Shown: positions 1 to 9,149, counted from the first letter of the stretch. The stretch: DNA of 64,000 nt from Sacculina carcini (GCA_916048095.2 OU696594.1:4145781-4209780), one strand, 5' to 3'. A program made the numbers and translations. Notes: generated by a model from the sequence alone, not told the origin.

Positions 1-44
1 GCACTGCGTGCGTACATTTACACTGTTAACACATCATTAATTAA
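1..44. repeat. Fragment of repeat R1 (outer tail)
   Basis: The first 44 bases match 2910-2955, the tail of the R1 copy there, with about one mismatch and a one-base length difference. It is probably the edge of another R1 copy cut by the window boundary. Confidence 0.6.
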
Positions 45-280
45 GAAAAAAGTGTAACTGTAAAAAGTTGTTGTAAAAAGTTATTTATTTTAGCTGTCCC
101 TTTTATTCATCACTGGGTTGCATCACGCAGGGCGCAGCACACATAACATACACAGCGATACATTGGCATACATAACAATCCGGGGGCCGGCGAGTGCCGG
201 GGAACCGTTGCCCCCACCGGCCCGACATACATGAATGTACAATATATAATAACCAAAACAGATGTACAATAATCAAACCC

Positions 281-336
281 GCAGCACTGCACTGCACTGC
301 ACTGTACTTTTTTTTCTTTTTTTTCTTTTTTTTCGC
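281..336. repeat. GCACT microsatellite plus T-rich run
   Basis: Several copies of a 5-bp GCACT unit are followed by T tracts broken by single C residues. It abuts the 338-435 terminal repeat and has no coding meaning. Confidence 0.7.
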
Positions 337-337
337 G

Positions 338-435
338 AATGTGTAACGGAGTCGTTAGGTGGCGCAATGTTGTGATGTTAGGATTGTTGGAATGTTGCCT
401 CGTTACTCTGGCGACACACAAAATCTCTCGCGAGA
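338..435 (-). repeat. Outer LTR-end repeat of element A
   Basis: About 95 bp that recur at 1303-1395 and 58052-58150. The core is an imperfect palindrome opening with GTAACG and closing with CGTTAC. At the other two sites it lies directly before a primer-binding site, so I read it as the 3' part of an LTR. Here it follows the gag-position ORF of element A with pol missing, so A looks internally deleted. The full LTR limits cannot be fixed. Confidence 0.5.
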
Positions 436-1194
436 GTTTATTGCACGACTGGATGTTCGTCGGAGTCGCGGTGACAGAGTTGAGCCCCGCTCGCTCCAAC
501 GCTCGGCAGAACTTGCGGATGTGTTGGTCAGTTGTACCGTGGTGGGTGACACAGAGGACCACCTGCGCCATTACTGCACTCGTCGCAAAACCTAAGGCAA
601 CAGACAGGTCGGGGCTCAGCCTTGCTCCGTCATCTCCATGGATTACGATTGGTGTGGGTTTGGAGGGCATCTTTAGAGCAGGCGATGTTTGGTACCACCC
701 AATCAAACCCTCCCCCCATTCTCCGTAGAGGTCTCTCCCGAACTTGGCCTTCAGAGCCGCAATCTCCGGGGGGCCGGGTCTATTCCCAGCATGGTCACAT
801 TTAAGGCGTATGTGGCCAGCTCGGTGGTCGACCACTGCGCGTCGAGGTGGTGGACTGTATCCACGTTCGAAACCAGGTATGCGGCGTAGGTTTACCCCGG
901 GTAAGCTCCAGCAAGAACGCCCGCCTGCATCAGGAGTAATGTTACCCGCATGCCAGACACTCCAATTGCCTCCTACAGCGACGATCCGAGAATCCCATCG
1001 GTAGTCGCTATCCGCCTCTAGAGTGTATTGGTTGGTTTCAATTTGGCCATCCAGGCACTAGCCGCCTCATCTAGGACAGTAGGCGGGAGCGGCTCGTTGG
1101 GATGTGCCTCTGGTTGTTGGTTGGGTCCCCCTCCTGTTGTGCGCAGGGCGGCAATCACCGCAGCCGCGAGGTCATTCGTCCCGAGGTTATACAT
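436..1194 (-). pseudogene. Gag-position ORF of element A, broken
   Basis: Minus-strand coding remnant starting at an ATG at 1192-1194, about 100 bp downstream of a primer-binding site. Copy B (57436-57958) encodes the same protein with many substitutions, so the reading frame is real. In-frame TAG codons occur near 1020 and 976; the second is also present in copy B. The recognisable part is alanine- and leucine-rich and helical-looking, with a conserved stretch around GASPGQTYAAYLV (seen in B). I do not recognise the family. Its place right after the primer site suggests gag. A nucleocapsid-like gene of an endogenous virus is the alternative. Coding similarity with B fades below about 680. 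Confidence 0.45.
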
Positions 1195-1286
1195 CGTAGG
1201 GCTCGTGATAAACCGTCAGAAGTAGTCAAGCCGCAATCAAACAATTTTTAAGAATTGATGATGAAGATGTGATGATGATGTTTAGT

Positions 1287-1300
1287 CGTCAGGGTCACCA
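1287..1300 (-). promoter_or_regulatory. Primer-binding site, tRNA-Trp type (element A)
   Basis: Read on the minus strand, the bases after the terminal repeat are TGGTGACCCTGACG. One base differs from the TGGTGACCCCGACG seen in copy B. That sequence is the complement of a eukaryotic tRNA-Trp 3' end and is the primer site used by CsRn1/Kabuki-type gypsy elements. It defines element A as a minus-strand LTR retrotransposon. Confidence 0.55.
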
Positions 1301-1302
1301 AT

Positions 1303-1395
1303 GGAGCGGAGTCGTTAGGCGGCGCAATGTTGTGATGTTAGGCATTGCGTCGCTTCGTTACTGGCGACACACAAAAACTCGCGAGAGAACTTGTC
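1303..1395 (-). repeat. Inner LTR-end repeat of element A
   Basis: Second occurrence of the ~95-bp palindromic repeat, directly before the tRNA-Trp-type primer site on the minus strand. It should be the end of the 5' LTR. Confidence 0.5.
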
Positions 1396-1760
1396 GCCAG
1401 TGTATCAAGAGCTCGTGGGTAAACACTTGAGCTCCGCCCGAGGTCAAACCCCTCCATGGTCTTGGTGTGTTTTGCGAAAGAGGTATTCGCGCAGAACAGC
1501 AGGTCCGTGTACTGCGCATGTATCCACCTGGGATCATCGTTCCCGAGCATCCTCGCATGGAGAAAGTCGGGTAGTTTTCGAAGAGACTCCCAGGTGTCCT
1601 CAACCCTATTGGCTTGTCCAACGCACCCCTTCAACGTCCAAACAGCAGACCTCTATGTTTTGACAAATTCATGGGTCATTTTTAGACCCTGCAGGCCGCC
1701 GAAAAATAGGCACATCCTCGATTCTCGACAAGTGCTCTGCTTACCGAATCGATTTCGTGT
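1396..1760 (-). repeat. Region X of element A (probable 5' LTR body)
   Basis: This stretch aligns with 58151-58500, in the same order upstream of the palindromic repeat and primer site. Short minus-strand ORFs run through both copies but are broken at different places, so I favour non-coding LTR sequence. The left edge is cut by the R1 copy at 1768. Confidence 0.4.
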
Positions 1761-1767
1761 TCAATAT

Positions 1768-1990
1768 GCCGCCGAGGTCGGATACGTCGGCGTGCCGAGT
1801 CCAGCAGCAACAGAACACGAAGAGGATGCCGCCGAGGTCGGATACGTCGGCGTGCCGGACCCTCGATCCTCGATCCTATTCTTTTATACGGACCCTCGAT
1901 CCTTTGCACGTACGCACGCAGTGCACTGCGTGTCAATATGTCAGCCACCTGGCTGGCTTGACTTCCATTTTGTTTGGTCGGAAGTTTGGA
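1768..1990 (-). repeat. Repeat R1, copy 1 (LTR-like, with TATA box)
   Basis: Copies lie at 1768-1990, about 2764-2955 and 7694-7865. On the minus strand the sequence contains GTATAAAAGA flanked by GGATCGAGGGTCC repeats, a good TATA box. This copy carries two tandem 30-bp blocks (1770-1799 and 1828-1857). It looks like an LTR promoter. No TG...CA ends or target duplication could be fixed, so SINE or MITE remains possible. Confidence 0.5.
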
Positions 1991-2338
1991 CATAGCTCCA
2001 CCATTTTCCGCCAGACGGCCTCGTACATGCCCTGTGTATTTCAAAAGTTGTATTTCAAAAATGCCACGTATTTCAAAAGGTGCAAACAATTTATTCAGAA
2101 CATCGTACCTCATTGCGCGGTTGGTCACAGTGTCCAGTAAAACAAGCATCAGCCCATCTCTGAAAAATATTTTCACATTAGATTTCCTCAGCTTCCAAAA
2201 CGGGTCGTAGTGCTGAGAGTAGTTCAAAGAAAGCTCCAGATATTTTTTGAACCGTTTCAAGCTCTTACGAACTGTATCAGATTTAGCTATGCCGATGATC
2301 ACCCAGATGCGTTGACTCATTGACACACTATTACTCAT
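1991..2338 (-). CDS. Unidentified ORF, runs into R1
   Basis: An ORF opens at 2338 on the minus strand and stays open for about 115 codons before entering R1. The product is lysine- and leucine-rich (for example KSLKRFKKYLELSLNYSQ) and not low-complexity, so it may be a genuine fragment. It is absent from copy B at the equivalent place, so it does not clearly belong to element A. I do not recognise the family. A gag fragment of the nearby env element is possible but unsupported. Confidence 0.3.
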
Positions 2339-2340
2339 GA

Positions 2341-2760
2341 CACACTATTGTTCACTACTGGAAGTTTGGATTGTTCCAAAAACTCGGTCTCGTAACATTC
2401 AAGTGGCATTATACGAGGACATTTGGTCGAATTATCAAACAAAATAGAATCCACAATATTGTCAAGTGTATCGGAGCACTCCATGTTGCTAGAACGCTAT
2501 CGCTAAACTTACCTGCTACAGTGCCATGTCATGCTTTCGCTGGACTATTGATCGCCACACCGATGCGTACGTGACGCCCTATATTCACCCCCAGGAGGAA
2601 GGAGCGACGTTGTGAAAAATCAATACACACACTGAGCCGTTTATGCGTGAAAAAATGTATCATCATAAATATAATTATAGCAAAAAGTGTAAGTGTTGTC
2701 GAGCAACGTACATGCTGTGAAGGAGCATATCCCCCCAAAGTTTGAACGTAGTAATCAGTT
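2341..2760. other. No gene seen
   Basis: AT-rich sequence with only short ORFs and no repeat or domain match that I can see. Confidence 0.5.
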
Positions 2761-2763
2761 ACT

Positions 2764-2955
2764 TGCTGGTAGGTCGGATACGTCGGCGTGCCGAGTCCAG
2801 CAGCAACAGAGCACGATTAGGATGCCGCCGAGGTCGGATACGTCGTCGTGCCGGACCCTCGATCCTCGATCCTATTCTTTTATACGGACCCTCGATCCTT
2901 TGCACGTACGCACTGCGTGCGTTCATTTACACTGTTAACACATCATTAATTAATC
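2764..2955 (-). repeat. Repeat R1, copy 2
   Basis: Second R1 copy with the same TATA segment on the minus strand. The 30-bp block recurs at about 2768 and 2823. Its distal tail (2910-2955) differs from copies 1 and 3 but matches the window start, so two subtypes exist. It could be the 3' LTR of the env element, since it lies downstream of the minus-strand chromodomain ORF. Confidence 0.5.
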
Positions 2956-3504
2956 ATCGACACATCGATAACACATCATCGACAGGGCCGTACGTAAAGC
3001 ACAGGAACATCCTGTGTCACCAGTCAATTGCTGGTGAATTCTGGCACATTAACTGTCTTTTGTCGATGTTTGCCTCATCCCAATATTTTTGTGGTATTCC
3101 TGCATCATCAATAACTGACAGCTCCAGCGTTCAGTATTAGCCCAAAATACTCGAAAGCTTACGAGTGATGTTTTATAATTATTCAGACCAGTTATCTTTA
3201 AATTTTCATTAAAATTTATTAGCTAGAATCATTCACGAGTTATTTTGTGATCTATAAATTCAAATTGTCCTATCATATACGTGTGAAGATTTTTCTATAA
3301 ACGAACACACACACGCAAACATGTACATTAACGCATGTGCCTGTTTGACACAAGATCAGCTATCGTTTACACCGTAACATTGAAACAACACAATACTATA
3401 TTCCACCACAACTACACATACCACACGTATTAAATTAATGATTGCACAACACAAGCTGATAAGGGAAACAGGGGAAGTGTGTCAAGGTGTTGGTGAAAAT
3501 GGTC
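2956..3504. other. No gene seen; possible 3' region of the env element
   Basis: AT-rich with short CA-rich runs. It lies between the chromodomain stop and R1 copy 2 and may be the 3' untranslated part of the minus-strand env element. Confidence 0.35.
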
Positions 3505-4077
3505 TTATCGTCGACGCCCCCGTCTTGATCCAGGTTGACGATGTTGTTCAGGGATCATGTCGGGTAACAAAGGTATACCGGCAGGGTATATTCTTTCAAC
3601 CCGGCGTCCATGCTCTCTCTGGTCGTTTTCGTCGGCGGCGTGAACCAGCGCCCGCGGCAGCCCGTTGTTGACATCATAGACTACCATTCGGCCGTCTTCG
3701 AGTGGCACGCGCCCCCATCTATATTGTAGTCCGTCGGGTCGTTCATTGAAGTGTTGTCGACGTCGGGGCTCGTGTTGGTAAATGCCCACTTTGTTATGTC
3801 GTGGACCAGGGGGTCCTTGTGGGCCCCAGCGCTGTATTAGCGAGTTGTCAGTCACAGGCGGGGAGATCTCCAGCTGGTATTGGAGTAGTACACCGATAGG
3901 CAGGTTGTATAATGGTTCCCAGGTCGCGTTGTAGGATGACCAGTTCTCCCAGTCCACCAACACCTCTAAGACCCCTTGGTTGTGACGGCTGGCGAGGATG
4001 CGTTGGATTCCGAAGTTGTGTCGTGGCATTCTTGTAATTATTACCTCCGGCAAGATGGAAGATATTCCGTTGATCAT
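3505..4077 (-). CDS. Chromodomain protein downstream of env
   Basis: A 190-residue ORF. Residues about 20-72 form a chromodomain: FGIQRILASR opens the first strand, then LVDWENW and ATWEPLYNL give the conserved aromatic and TWEP-NL signature. The second half is basic and arginine-rich (ending RRGRRR) with a GPQGPPGPR stretch. In chromoviruses this domain sits at the integrase C-terminus and directs insertion to marked chromatin. Here it is a separate ORF about 50 bp after the env stop, on the same strand. It could be a displaced targeting module, an accessory gene of the env element, or the tail of another gypsy. The ORF has no internal stop. Confidence 0.7.
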   Translation of the reverse strand: MINGISSILPEVIITRMPRHNFGIQRILASRHNQGVLEVLVDWENWSSYNATWEPLYNLPIGVLLQYQLEISPPVTDNSLIQRWGPQGPPGPRHNKVGIYQHEPRRRQHFNERPDGLQYRWGRVPLEDGRMVVYDVNNGLPRALVHAADENDQREHGRRVERIYPAGIPLLPDMIPEQHRQPGSRRGRRR

Positions 4078-4125
4078 TTTGTACTAAATTATTGGGTCCT
4101 GTTGATGCAGCATTCAGTAGTTGAG

Positions 4126-5643
4126 TTATTCGTGACTTTTCAGACCGAAAGCACGAGTACTTCTTCCCTGTGGCTCGTTTTGCACTGGTGTGGCAGTGGG
4201 ATTTGATGCCAGGATAGGTTGTGAAACAGTGGGGATTTGAATATTTGACGGTAGTATAGGAGGTAATTGATTATTTTGTTTATAGCACTTAACAATAACT
4301 GCGAACAGAACTAATATGCCTACCATTGTGAATAGGATGGGAAATCCGGTTTGTGTGTATAATTTATGAGATTTATAGTTCTGTAATTGTTTGACTTGTT
4401 GTTTCATTTGTTTTATGGTTATTCCTTCATCAGGAATATTGTCCAGAAACTTCAAATGGTCCTGTAATTGTTCTTTATTAGTATTTATATGTAGGTAAAC
4501 CAAATTTGGATTTCCTATATTATTTATTATATGTTTTGTGGCATTCTGTACTTGAATGGTTGTTGAACGGGCATAGTATCTAGGTAAATTTACATCAAGA
4601 GTGCTAGCTGAACATCCTTCTTCCATTTTAACATGTGAAATTACTTTGTTAATTAATCGTTTTGTAAATGAACTATTACCACATTCGATTTTCAAAGTTA
4701 TATTTGGGGAGTGAATTAATACCCAATGTTCTTCTACAACATGGTGTGCACTTGTGTACGTGTCAGATATATTTCGAATTATTTGAGTACATTTATTATC
4801 CACATTAGGCGTATGGTTTAGGAACAATGTTACCAGGCAAGGTTTTGAATGAGCCGTGTTATAAAATGCCCCTTTAAACGGATAAAATGGTACTTTACTA
4901 GCCAAAAACATGTTTATCGTTGGATCTTGAATTATAGCATATTGCGTTAAATCTGGTGATATGACTAAGAAAGTGTGATCAGGAACCACTGTAGAAATAG
5001 TCATTAGCTTATTTTCAAACTGAATTGGCTTGGGTATCTCAACCACTTCATAAGTATCATAAGCTATGGCATAATTTAAAAGAGGTATATGAATGTGTAG
5101 TAGGAAGCCATCTATTTCTCCTTTGCTGCGTGTCATAGTTAGAGAACATTGCACTAAGGAGTAAATATCAGCCGTGCTGCTGATATCGAATGGAAGACTA
5201 ATGGTCCTGGGCAATTTAGTGCTGATTGATCGCAGCGTATTTTTATACGTGGTAGCTGGAAGCAATGATCTGGGGAGAATACCTGCCTGAGCTAACGATA
5301 TTTCTAATTTAACTTGTTTAATCACTAAACGAAGGTCTTGGAAGGAGTTGAATAATTGGTTGAATGCACTTAGAATATGTTGATAGACCTGATGAGACTC
5401 CATACGATTAGACTGAGTGTGGTTTAGCTCAATTAGTTTGTCTCCTATTATATTTATGTAATTAATGAGTTTGTTGATGGCCTTTCTATTCCCTTGTGTG
5501 GCTGTGGTTACATTGTTTAGAATAGTTAACGATTTATCGGACAAATGCAGCATTTCCCCTTGTTTTGACACGCCCCACGCCCTTGCCCCATGACACGTTA
5601 TAGTCTTACTGAACACTGTTTGTACATTATCTGTGTTAGTCAC
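4126..5643 (-). CDS. env: Envelope-fusion-like glycoprotein of an endogenous gypsy element
   Basis: An uninterrupted 505-residue ORF downstream of integrase. The layout fits the baculovirus-F/errantivirus Env type: a helical N-terminal third, a long cysteine-bearing ectodomain with several N-x-S/T sites, a membrane segment at about residues 434-456 (FPILFTMVGILVLF...) and a short polar tail. Spacing of the central HIHIPLLNY, YEVVEIPKP and cysteine-rich blocks agrees with that family. No furin-type site or signal peptide is visible at the start, so the N-terminus may be missing, or may be supplied from upstream by splicing. The family assignment is from pattern memory, not from a search. A different class of fusion protein is possible. 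Confidence 0.6.
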   Translation of the reverse strand: MTNTDNVQTVFSKTITCHGARAWGVSKQGEMLHLSDKSLTILNNVTTATQGNRKAINKLINYINIIGDKLIELNHTQSNRMESHQVYQHILSAFNQLFNSFQDLRLVIKQVKLEISLAQAGILPRSLLPATTYKNTLRSISTKLPRTISLPFDISSTADIYSLVQCSLTMTRSKGEIDGFLLHIHIPLLNYAIAYDTYEVVEIPKPIQFENKLMTISTVVPDHTFLVISPDLTQYAIIQDPTINMFLASKVPFYPFKGAFYNTAHSKPCLVTLFLNHTPNVDNKCTQIIRNISDTYTSAHHVVEEHWVLIHSPNITLKIECGNSSFTKRLINKVISHVKMEEGCSASTLDVNLPRYYARSTTIQVQNATKHIINNIGNPNLVYLHINTNKEQLQDHLKFLDNIPDEGITIKQMKQQVKQLQNYKSHKLYTQTGFPILFTMVGILVLFAVIVKCYKQNNQLPPILPSNIQIPTVSQPILASNPTATPVQNEPQGRSTRAFGLKSHE

Positions 5644-5719
5644 AATCTACTTTATTGGCCGTTAATTGAGGTCGTAGCATACTTCTGTGTATGCCTCCAG
5701 TTTCAACTAACCGACCTAG

Positions 5720-6019
5720 TCAACAAAGCAATTGCTTCAATAACTCCGCTTGTTGATTCAGTAGCATGTTAAATGCTTTCAACCTAATGTCTTGTGTATT
5801 TTCACCGTTAGACGGTTGACACAAGCCTGTTCTCTTGACACCATGTGTGCCTCGTACATTACCCTGCTCAATATTTAATGCATTCATACATCCATCAGTG
5901 AATTCTATGGAACCTTCCTCTATATCCGTTTCGTATTTTATAACACCGCATTTACTCTCATTTTCTTGTATGAAATCCACTGTATTTATACCAACCTCTA
6001 ATTCATTAGTCATTCTCAT
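5720..6019 (-). CDS. Small acidic ORF between integrase and env
   Basis: A 99-residue ORF whose ATG overlaps the integrase stop in an ATGA arrangement. The protein is acidic, with cysteines and a leucine-rich end. No domain is recognised. It stops 77 bp before the env ORF opens and could be the remains of an env leader or an accessory reading frame. Chance is not excluded. Confidence 0.35.
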   Translation of the reverse strand: MRMTNELEVGINTVDFIQENESKCGVIKYETDIEEGSIEFTDGCMNALNIEQGNVRGTHGVKRTGLCQPSNGENTQDIRLKAFNMLLNQQAELLKQLLC

Positions 6020-7107
6020 TCGCTTGTTTTGTTCCTCATCTTCAGACGAACTTGTTTTTCTTTTCCATTCAACTCTCTTTTTCTTATTAATCGTTTCATT
6101 AATCTCTGATGAGCGTTTAGCGTTTGTTGTGATTGTTGGCGGCGCAACCTCCGTGTCTTCACCAATGTCCGTATGTCGCGTGCTAATCTTAGTCTCTCCG
6201 CTAGTGGCATATTGTCTACTGAATCTTCTTTTGTAGGTTGTAAGGCTGTTTCATTTGGAGCATTTTGTCTGGTGATTCGTGTACTTATTGGTATATATGA
6301 CCGCTGAAATTCCCGATACTTTTTATGCAAATGTTCAGGTTTAGTATTATATTGTTTCCATTCTGAAGCCTCATTTCTAAGTCGTAGGTTCTCTACATGT
6401 GTTTTATGTGTTTCTCCGTTCACTTGGTTTTTAATCAAACATGAAACGGGACTTATAAACTGTATTATTCGATAATTAGGATCCCATCGGAGCGATAATT
6501 TATTAGTCGAAGCATTGGAAGGATTTCTGAAGTAAACAGGGTCTCCTGTTTTTAAATTGATTGGTTTTGTTTTTTTATCATAATATTGGCGATTCTTTTC
6601 ATGACCTAAAACCAAGTGGTGTCGAACGTGATGAAATGTTTGATTCATGTTTATCAACATGGTGGATAAATAGTCTTCTCCATAATAACGATATTTTGGT
6701 GTTAATATGGTTTCCATTGGCATAACTGGTTCTCTGCCATATAATACAAAAAATGGTGACAAAGGAGTAGTTTCATGTTCTGCTGTGCGATATGCAGCCA
6801 ATAGTGATGGAATTTTCTTGTCCCAATCACGTTGAGATACATCAACTGTTTTTGCTAGAAAATCATTCTGAACTCGATGGTAACGCTCTACTTTAGCATT
6901 GGCTTGAGGGTGGTATACAGATGTTCGGATATGCTTGATATTGCAGAACATATTCAATTGATTGATCACCTCATTGCAAAATTCTGATCCATTATCACTG
7001 ACAATGACACGGGGACAGGAATGACGGGGAATAATATCTTCAATTAAAATTCTACATATTTGATCGCGGCGGAACATTCTCTGACACGTAGAATGTGCCG
7101 TCAACAA
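6016..7107 (-). CDS. pol (fragment): Gypsy integrase, N-terminally truncated
   Basis: A 363-residue ORF starting inside the integrase core. The second catalytic Asp is in VSDNGSEF (about residue 38) and the Glu in AKVERYHR (about 73). The first Asp and the HHCC zinc domain are missing. A GPY/F-like C-terminal module follows (about 185-230), then a basic tail rich in RRLRRQQ-type residues. Upstream at 7108-7437 no RT or RNase H remains, so the element is 5' truncated. The ORF stays open in frame for a few codons above 7107. It lies in the same direction as env and the chromodomain ORF. Confidence 0.8.
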   Translation of the reverse strand: MLTAHSTCQRMFRRDQICRILIEDIIPRHSCPRVIVSDNGSEFCNEVINQLNMFCNIKHIRTSVYHPQANAKVERYHRVQNDFLAKTVDVSQRDWDKKIPSLLAAYRTAEHETTPLSPFFVLYGREPVMPMETILTPKYRYYGEDYLSTMLINMNQTFHHVRHHLVLGHEKNRQYYDKKTKPINLKTGDPVYFRNPSNASTNKLSLRWDPNYRIIQFISPVSCLIKNQVNGETHKTHVENLRLRNEASEWKQYNTKPEHLHKKYREFQRSYIPISTRITRQNAPNETALQPTKEDSVDNMPLAERLRLARDIRTLVKTRRLRRQQSQQTLNAHQRLMKRLIRKRELNGKEKQVRLKMRNKTSE

Positions 7108-7437
7108 AAATTTGACAATTTTCCCGCAAAAGATGGGCCATAATGTTGGAGAAAAAGATTAAACTGGCAGACCCCTGATACTCGGCATATCCTCAAAAAA
7201 GGATCCCCTCATCCGTTTCTGCGAAACGCGGGTGCTGTGCGATCATGGACGCTAGCCCTGATGGTGTTCGGGATGCGTAAAGACGAGCTGCTACGCAGCG
7301 CACTCATGCTTCTCCGCATGTTGGGGAGAATGCACCATATGTTTCTTAACAATATCAGCGAGTACTGGGTCATTATCGGGATCAGGCTGCTGATATCACA
7401 GCATGAATTTGATTATGATTGATTTGAGTTTTTAGTC
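7108..7437. other. No gene seen
   Basis: Lies between the truncated integrase and a Helitron fragment. No RT or RNase H motif is visible in any frame. Confidence 0.45.
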
Positions 7438-7693
7438 ATGGCAATATATTACAATGAGGCACGTTTCTGCCACTCAATTGTGTACATCTTACATCTCCTA
7501 AGATTTGTGACTTTTTCATAAGATACATCAGTTTGATCAGCTTCAAACGATATACTCTAGCAATAAGATCTTGTCTATCACCATGTCGTTGACCGGGAAT
7601 CACCTCACGTTGAATTACATTTCGGGTTGGAAGTGAATGTGATGAACAAGTCGGGCTTACCAAAGTTGCGGACATATGTCATTGCGGCATTGA
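7438..7693 (-). pseudogene. Helitron Rep-domain fragment
   Basis: On the minus strand a frame near 7690 reads VRNFGKPDLFITFTSNPK, the start of the Helitron replication-initiator domain. It continues after a break with VIPGQRHGDRQDLIARVYRL and a later RNVPHCNIL stretch, close to the family patterns LLPGQ-x-DRPDLVARVF-LKL and GLPHAHIL. The HUH motif is degraded and the reading frame is interrupted near 7615. R1 copy 3 abuts it. Confidence 0.7.
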
Positions 7694-7865
7694 TTAGCAC
7701 GATTAGGATGCCGCCGAGGTCGGATACGTCGGCGTGCCGGACCCTCGATCCTCGATCCTATTCTTTTATACGGACCCTCGATCCTTTGCACGTACGCAAG
7801 CAGTGCACTGCGTGTCAATATGTCAGCCACCTGGCTGGCTTGACGTCCATTTTGTTCATAGTTTG
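7694..7865 (-). repeat. Repeat R1, copy 3
   Basis: Single-block version of R1 with the minus-strand TATAAAAG. The outer part (GCCAGCCAGGTGGCTGAC on the minus strand) agrees with copy 1. It touches the Helitron Rep fragment. A short outer scrap resembling it also occurs near 8463-8485. Confidence 0.5.
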
Positions 7866-8580
7866 TGCATATGGTGAAATAATTTTTTGCCGTGCTTTTC
7901 TTCTCAGGAATGCATTCTCCGTTGTCGCACCTGAATGTGTCATGCATTCATGTTCGTCTGCAATAGTGTGTTACAGCAATCGTGTTATTGTTCAGTCTAT
8001 CTTCACGAGTCATACGAGTAAGAGTGAATGATTATGCCTTATTGGACCAGTCGTTATGTTGTCTTCTATATAAATATAAATTTTAGTATTTCATCTCTGT
8101 AGGTGCATTATGTTCTCGTCAAGAAATTAGTCAAAAGCTCTCGTACTTGTGTAAAGTTCAAATACTCCGAATAATTTCCTCTGCTGATGTCAAGTTTTCG
8201 TGATTGTTGTGTGGCCAGGAGTTAGGTGACGGGTCCCACCCACCATCCAAACTCGCCTTAGCTGCTTACATGTGTATTGCTGGGTCAAACCGTGAAGCTA
8301 GAATATGAGCAATATCACCATGCACTGCATTTGTCACTAGTGTTTGAAATACTTTCAACGGCGATTCCAGTGCACTTACATAGCACAAATACAGCGAACA
8401 CCAAATTATGGCAAAATAGCATTTACAAGATTATTGTCACTAGATTGAGTGAGATTCGCATTGTCTATGTTGACGTCCATTTTGTTCGATCTATCATCAG
8501 ACAGTCTGGTTCTGGGTCGTTATTTATTTACTTTTATTTTCAGAATTGTTGGTTTCGGCCTTTCGCTTATACAATGTCAG
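7866..8580. other. No gene seen
   Basis: No domain or frame is supported. The 8463-8485 stretch repeats the outer edge of R1. Confidence 0.4.
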
Positions 8581-8781
8581 CTACGTATTCTGTCGATGAT
8601 CACCTATATTTACTCCTATATCCTGGATCCGTTTTAGTGCTAGCCGTTTTATCAATGGCACATTGTCCAAATCGTCTTCTTGTGGTTCCTTGACAGGTTG
8701 AGGTATGTAGTTAACCCCTTCTGTGGCATTTGTCTGTTGAACTGTCTCAGTCACCCATACTTCCTTATTTTTAACATCCAA
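8581..8781 (-). pseudogene. Second remnant of the env element (integrase-env linker)
   Basis: Within this 66-residue ORF the stretch DLDNVPLIKRLALKRIQD matches SVDNMPLAERLRLARDIRT of the integrase tail at 6.2 kb, with a similar NAT/NAP...QP lead-in. It is a small fragment of a related, diverged copy, about 2.3 kb upstream of the main one on the same strand. Confidence 0.5.
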
Positions 8782-9149
8782 AATATATCCACTAAGACGA
8801 AATTAAAACAAAATAAACGAAAATAAAACATTAAATATGAGGAATAACTATATGCATAACTTAAATAATCCTTCTGTAAAACTTTTTTAATAATAACTCT
8901 TAATTGACGAGTTTCGCTTGGCAGATCAGAAGTATGTTTAACTACTGGGGATGGCACTGTGTTCCAAACTATGGAGCACTTACAAAGAGTATTGGAGCAC
9001 TTACAAAGAGTGAATTCGTTTCGAAATTGTGAGAAAATGTGGGCTGGGTAAGAGGCTGTATATTCCTTGTATTTGCTTTTTTGATTTGTAATATATATTG
9101 TTCTGGATCGATGGCGCTGATTTGCACTGCAAGAACTGATAGAAACTGT

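Noticed and set aside
110..835. 241-residue minus-strand ORF as one gene
   Set aside because: Runs from gag-position coding through the terminal repeat and a poly-T/GCACT stretch; a chimera of features.
1338..1634. Region X as a conserved coding gene, seen in both copies A and B
   Set aside because: The frames are broken at different points, and its place upstream of a primer site favours LTR. Left as uncertain.
1682..2338. 218-residue minus-strand ORF as one gene
   Set aside because: Its second half is R1 repeat sequence; only the first ~115 codons could be coding.
4126..5643. Env as a glycoprotein captured from an RNA virus
   Set aside because: The ectodomain layout and the integrase-env context fit the gypsy/errantivirus-baculovirus F type better; a search would be needed to overturn this.
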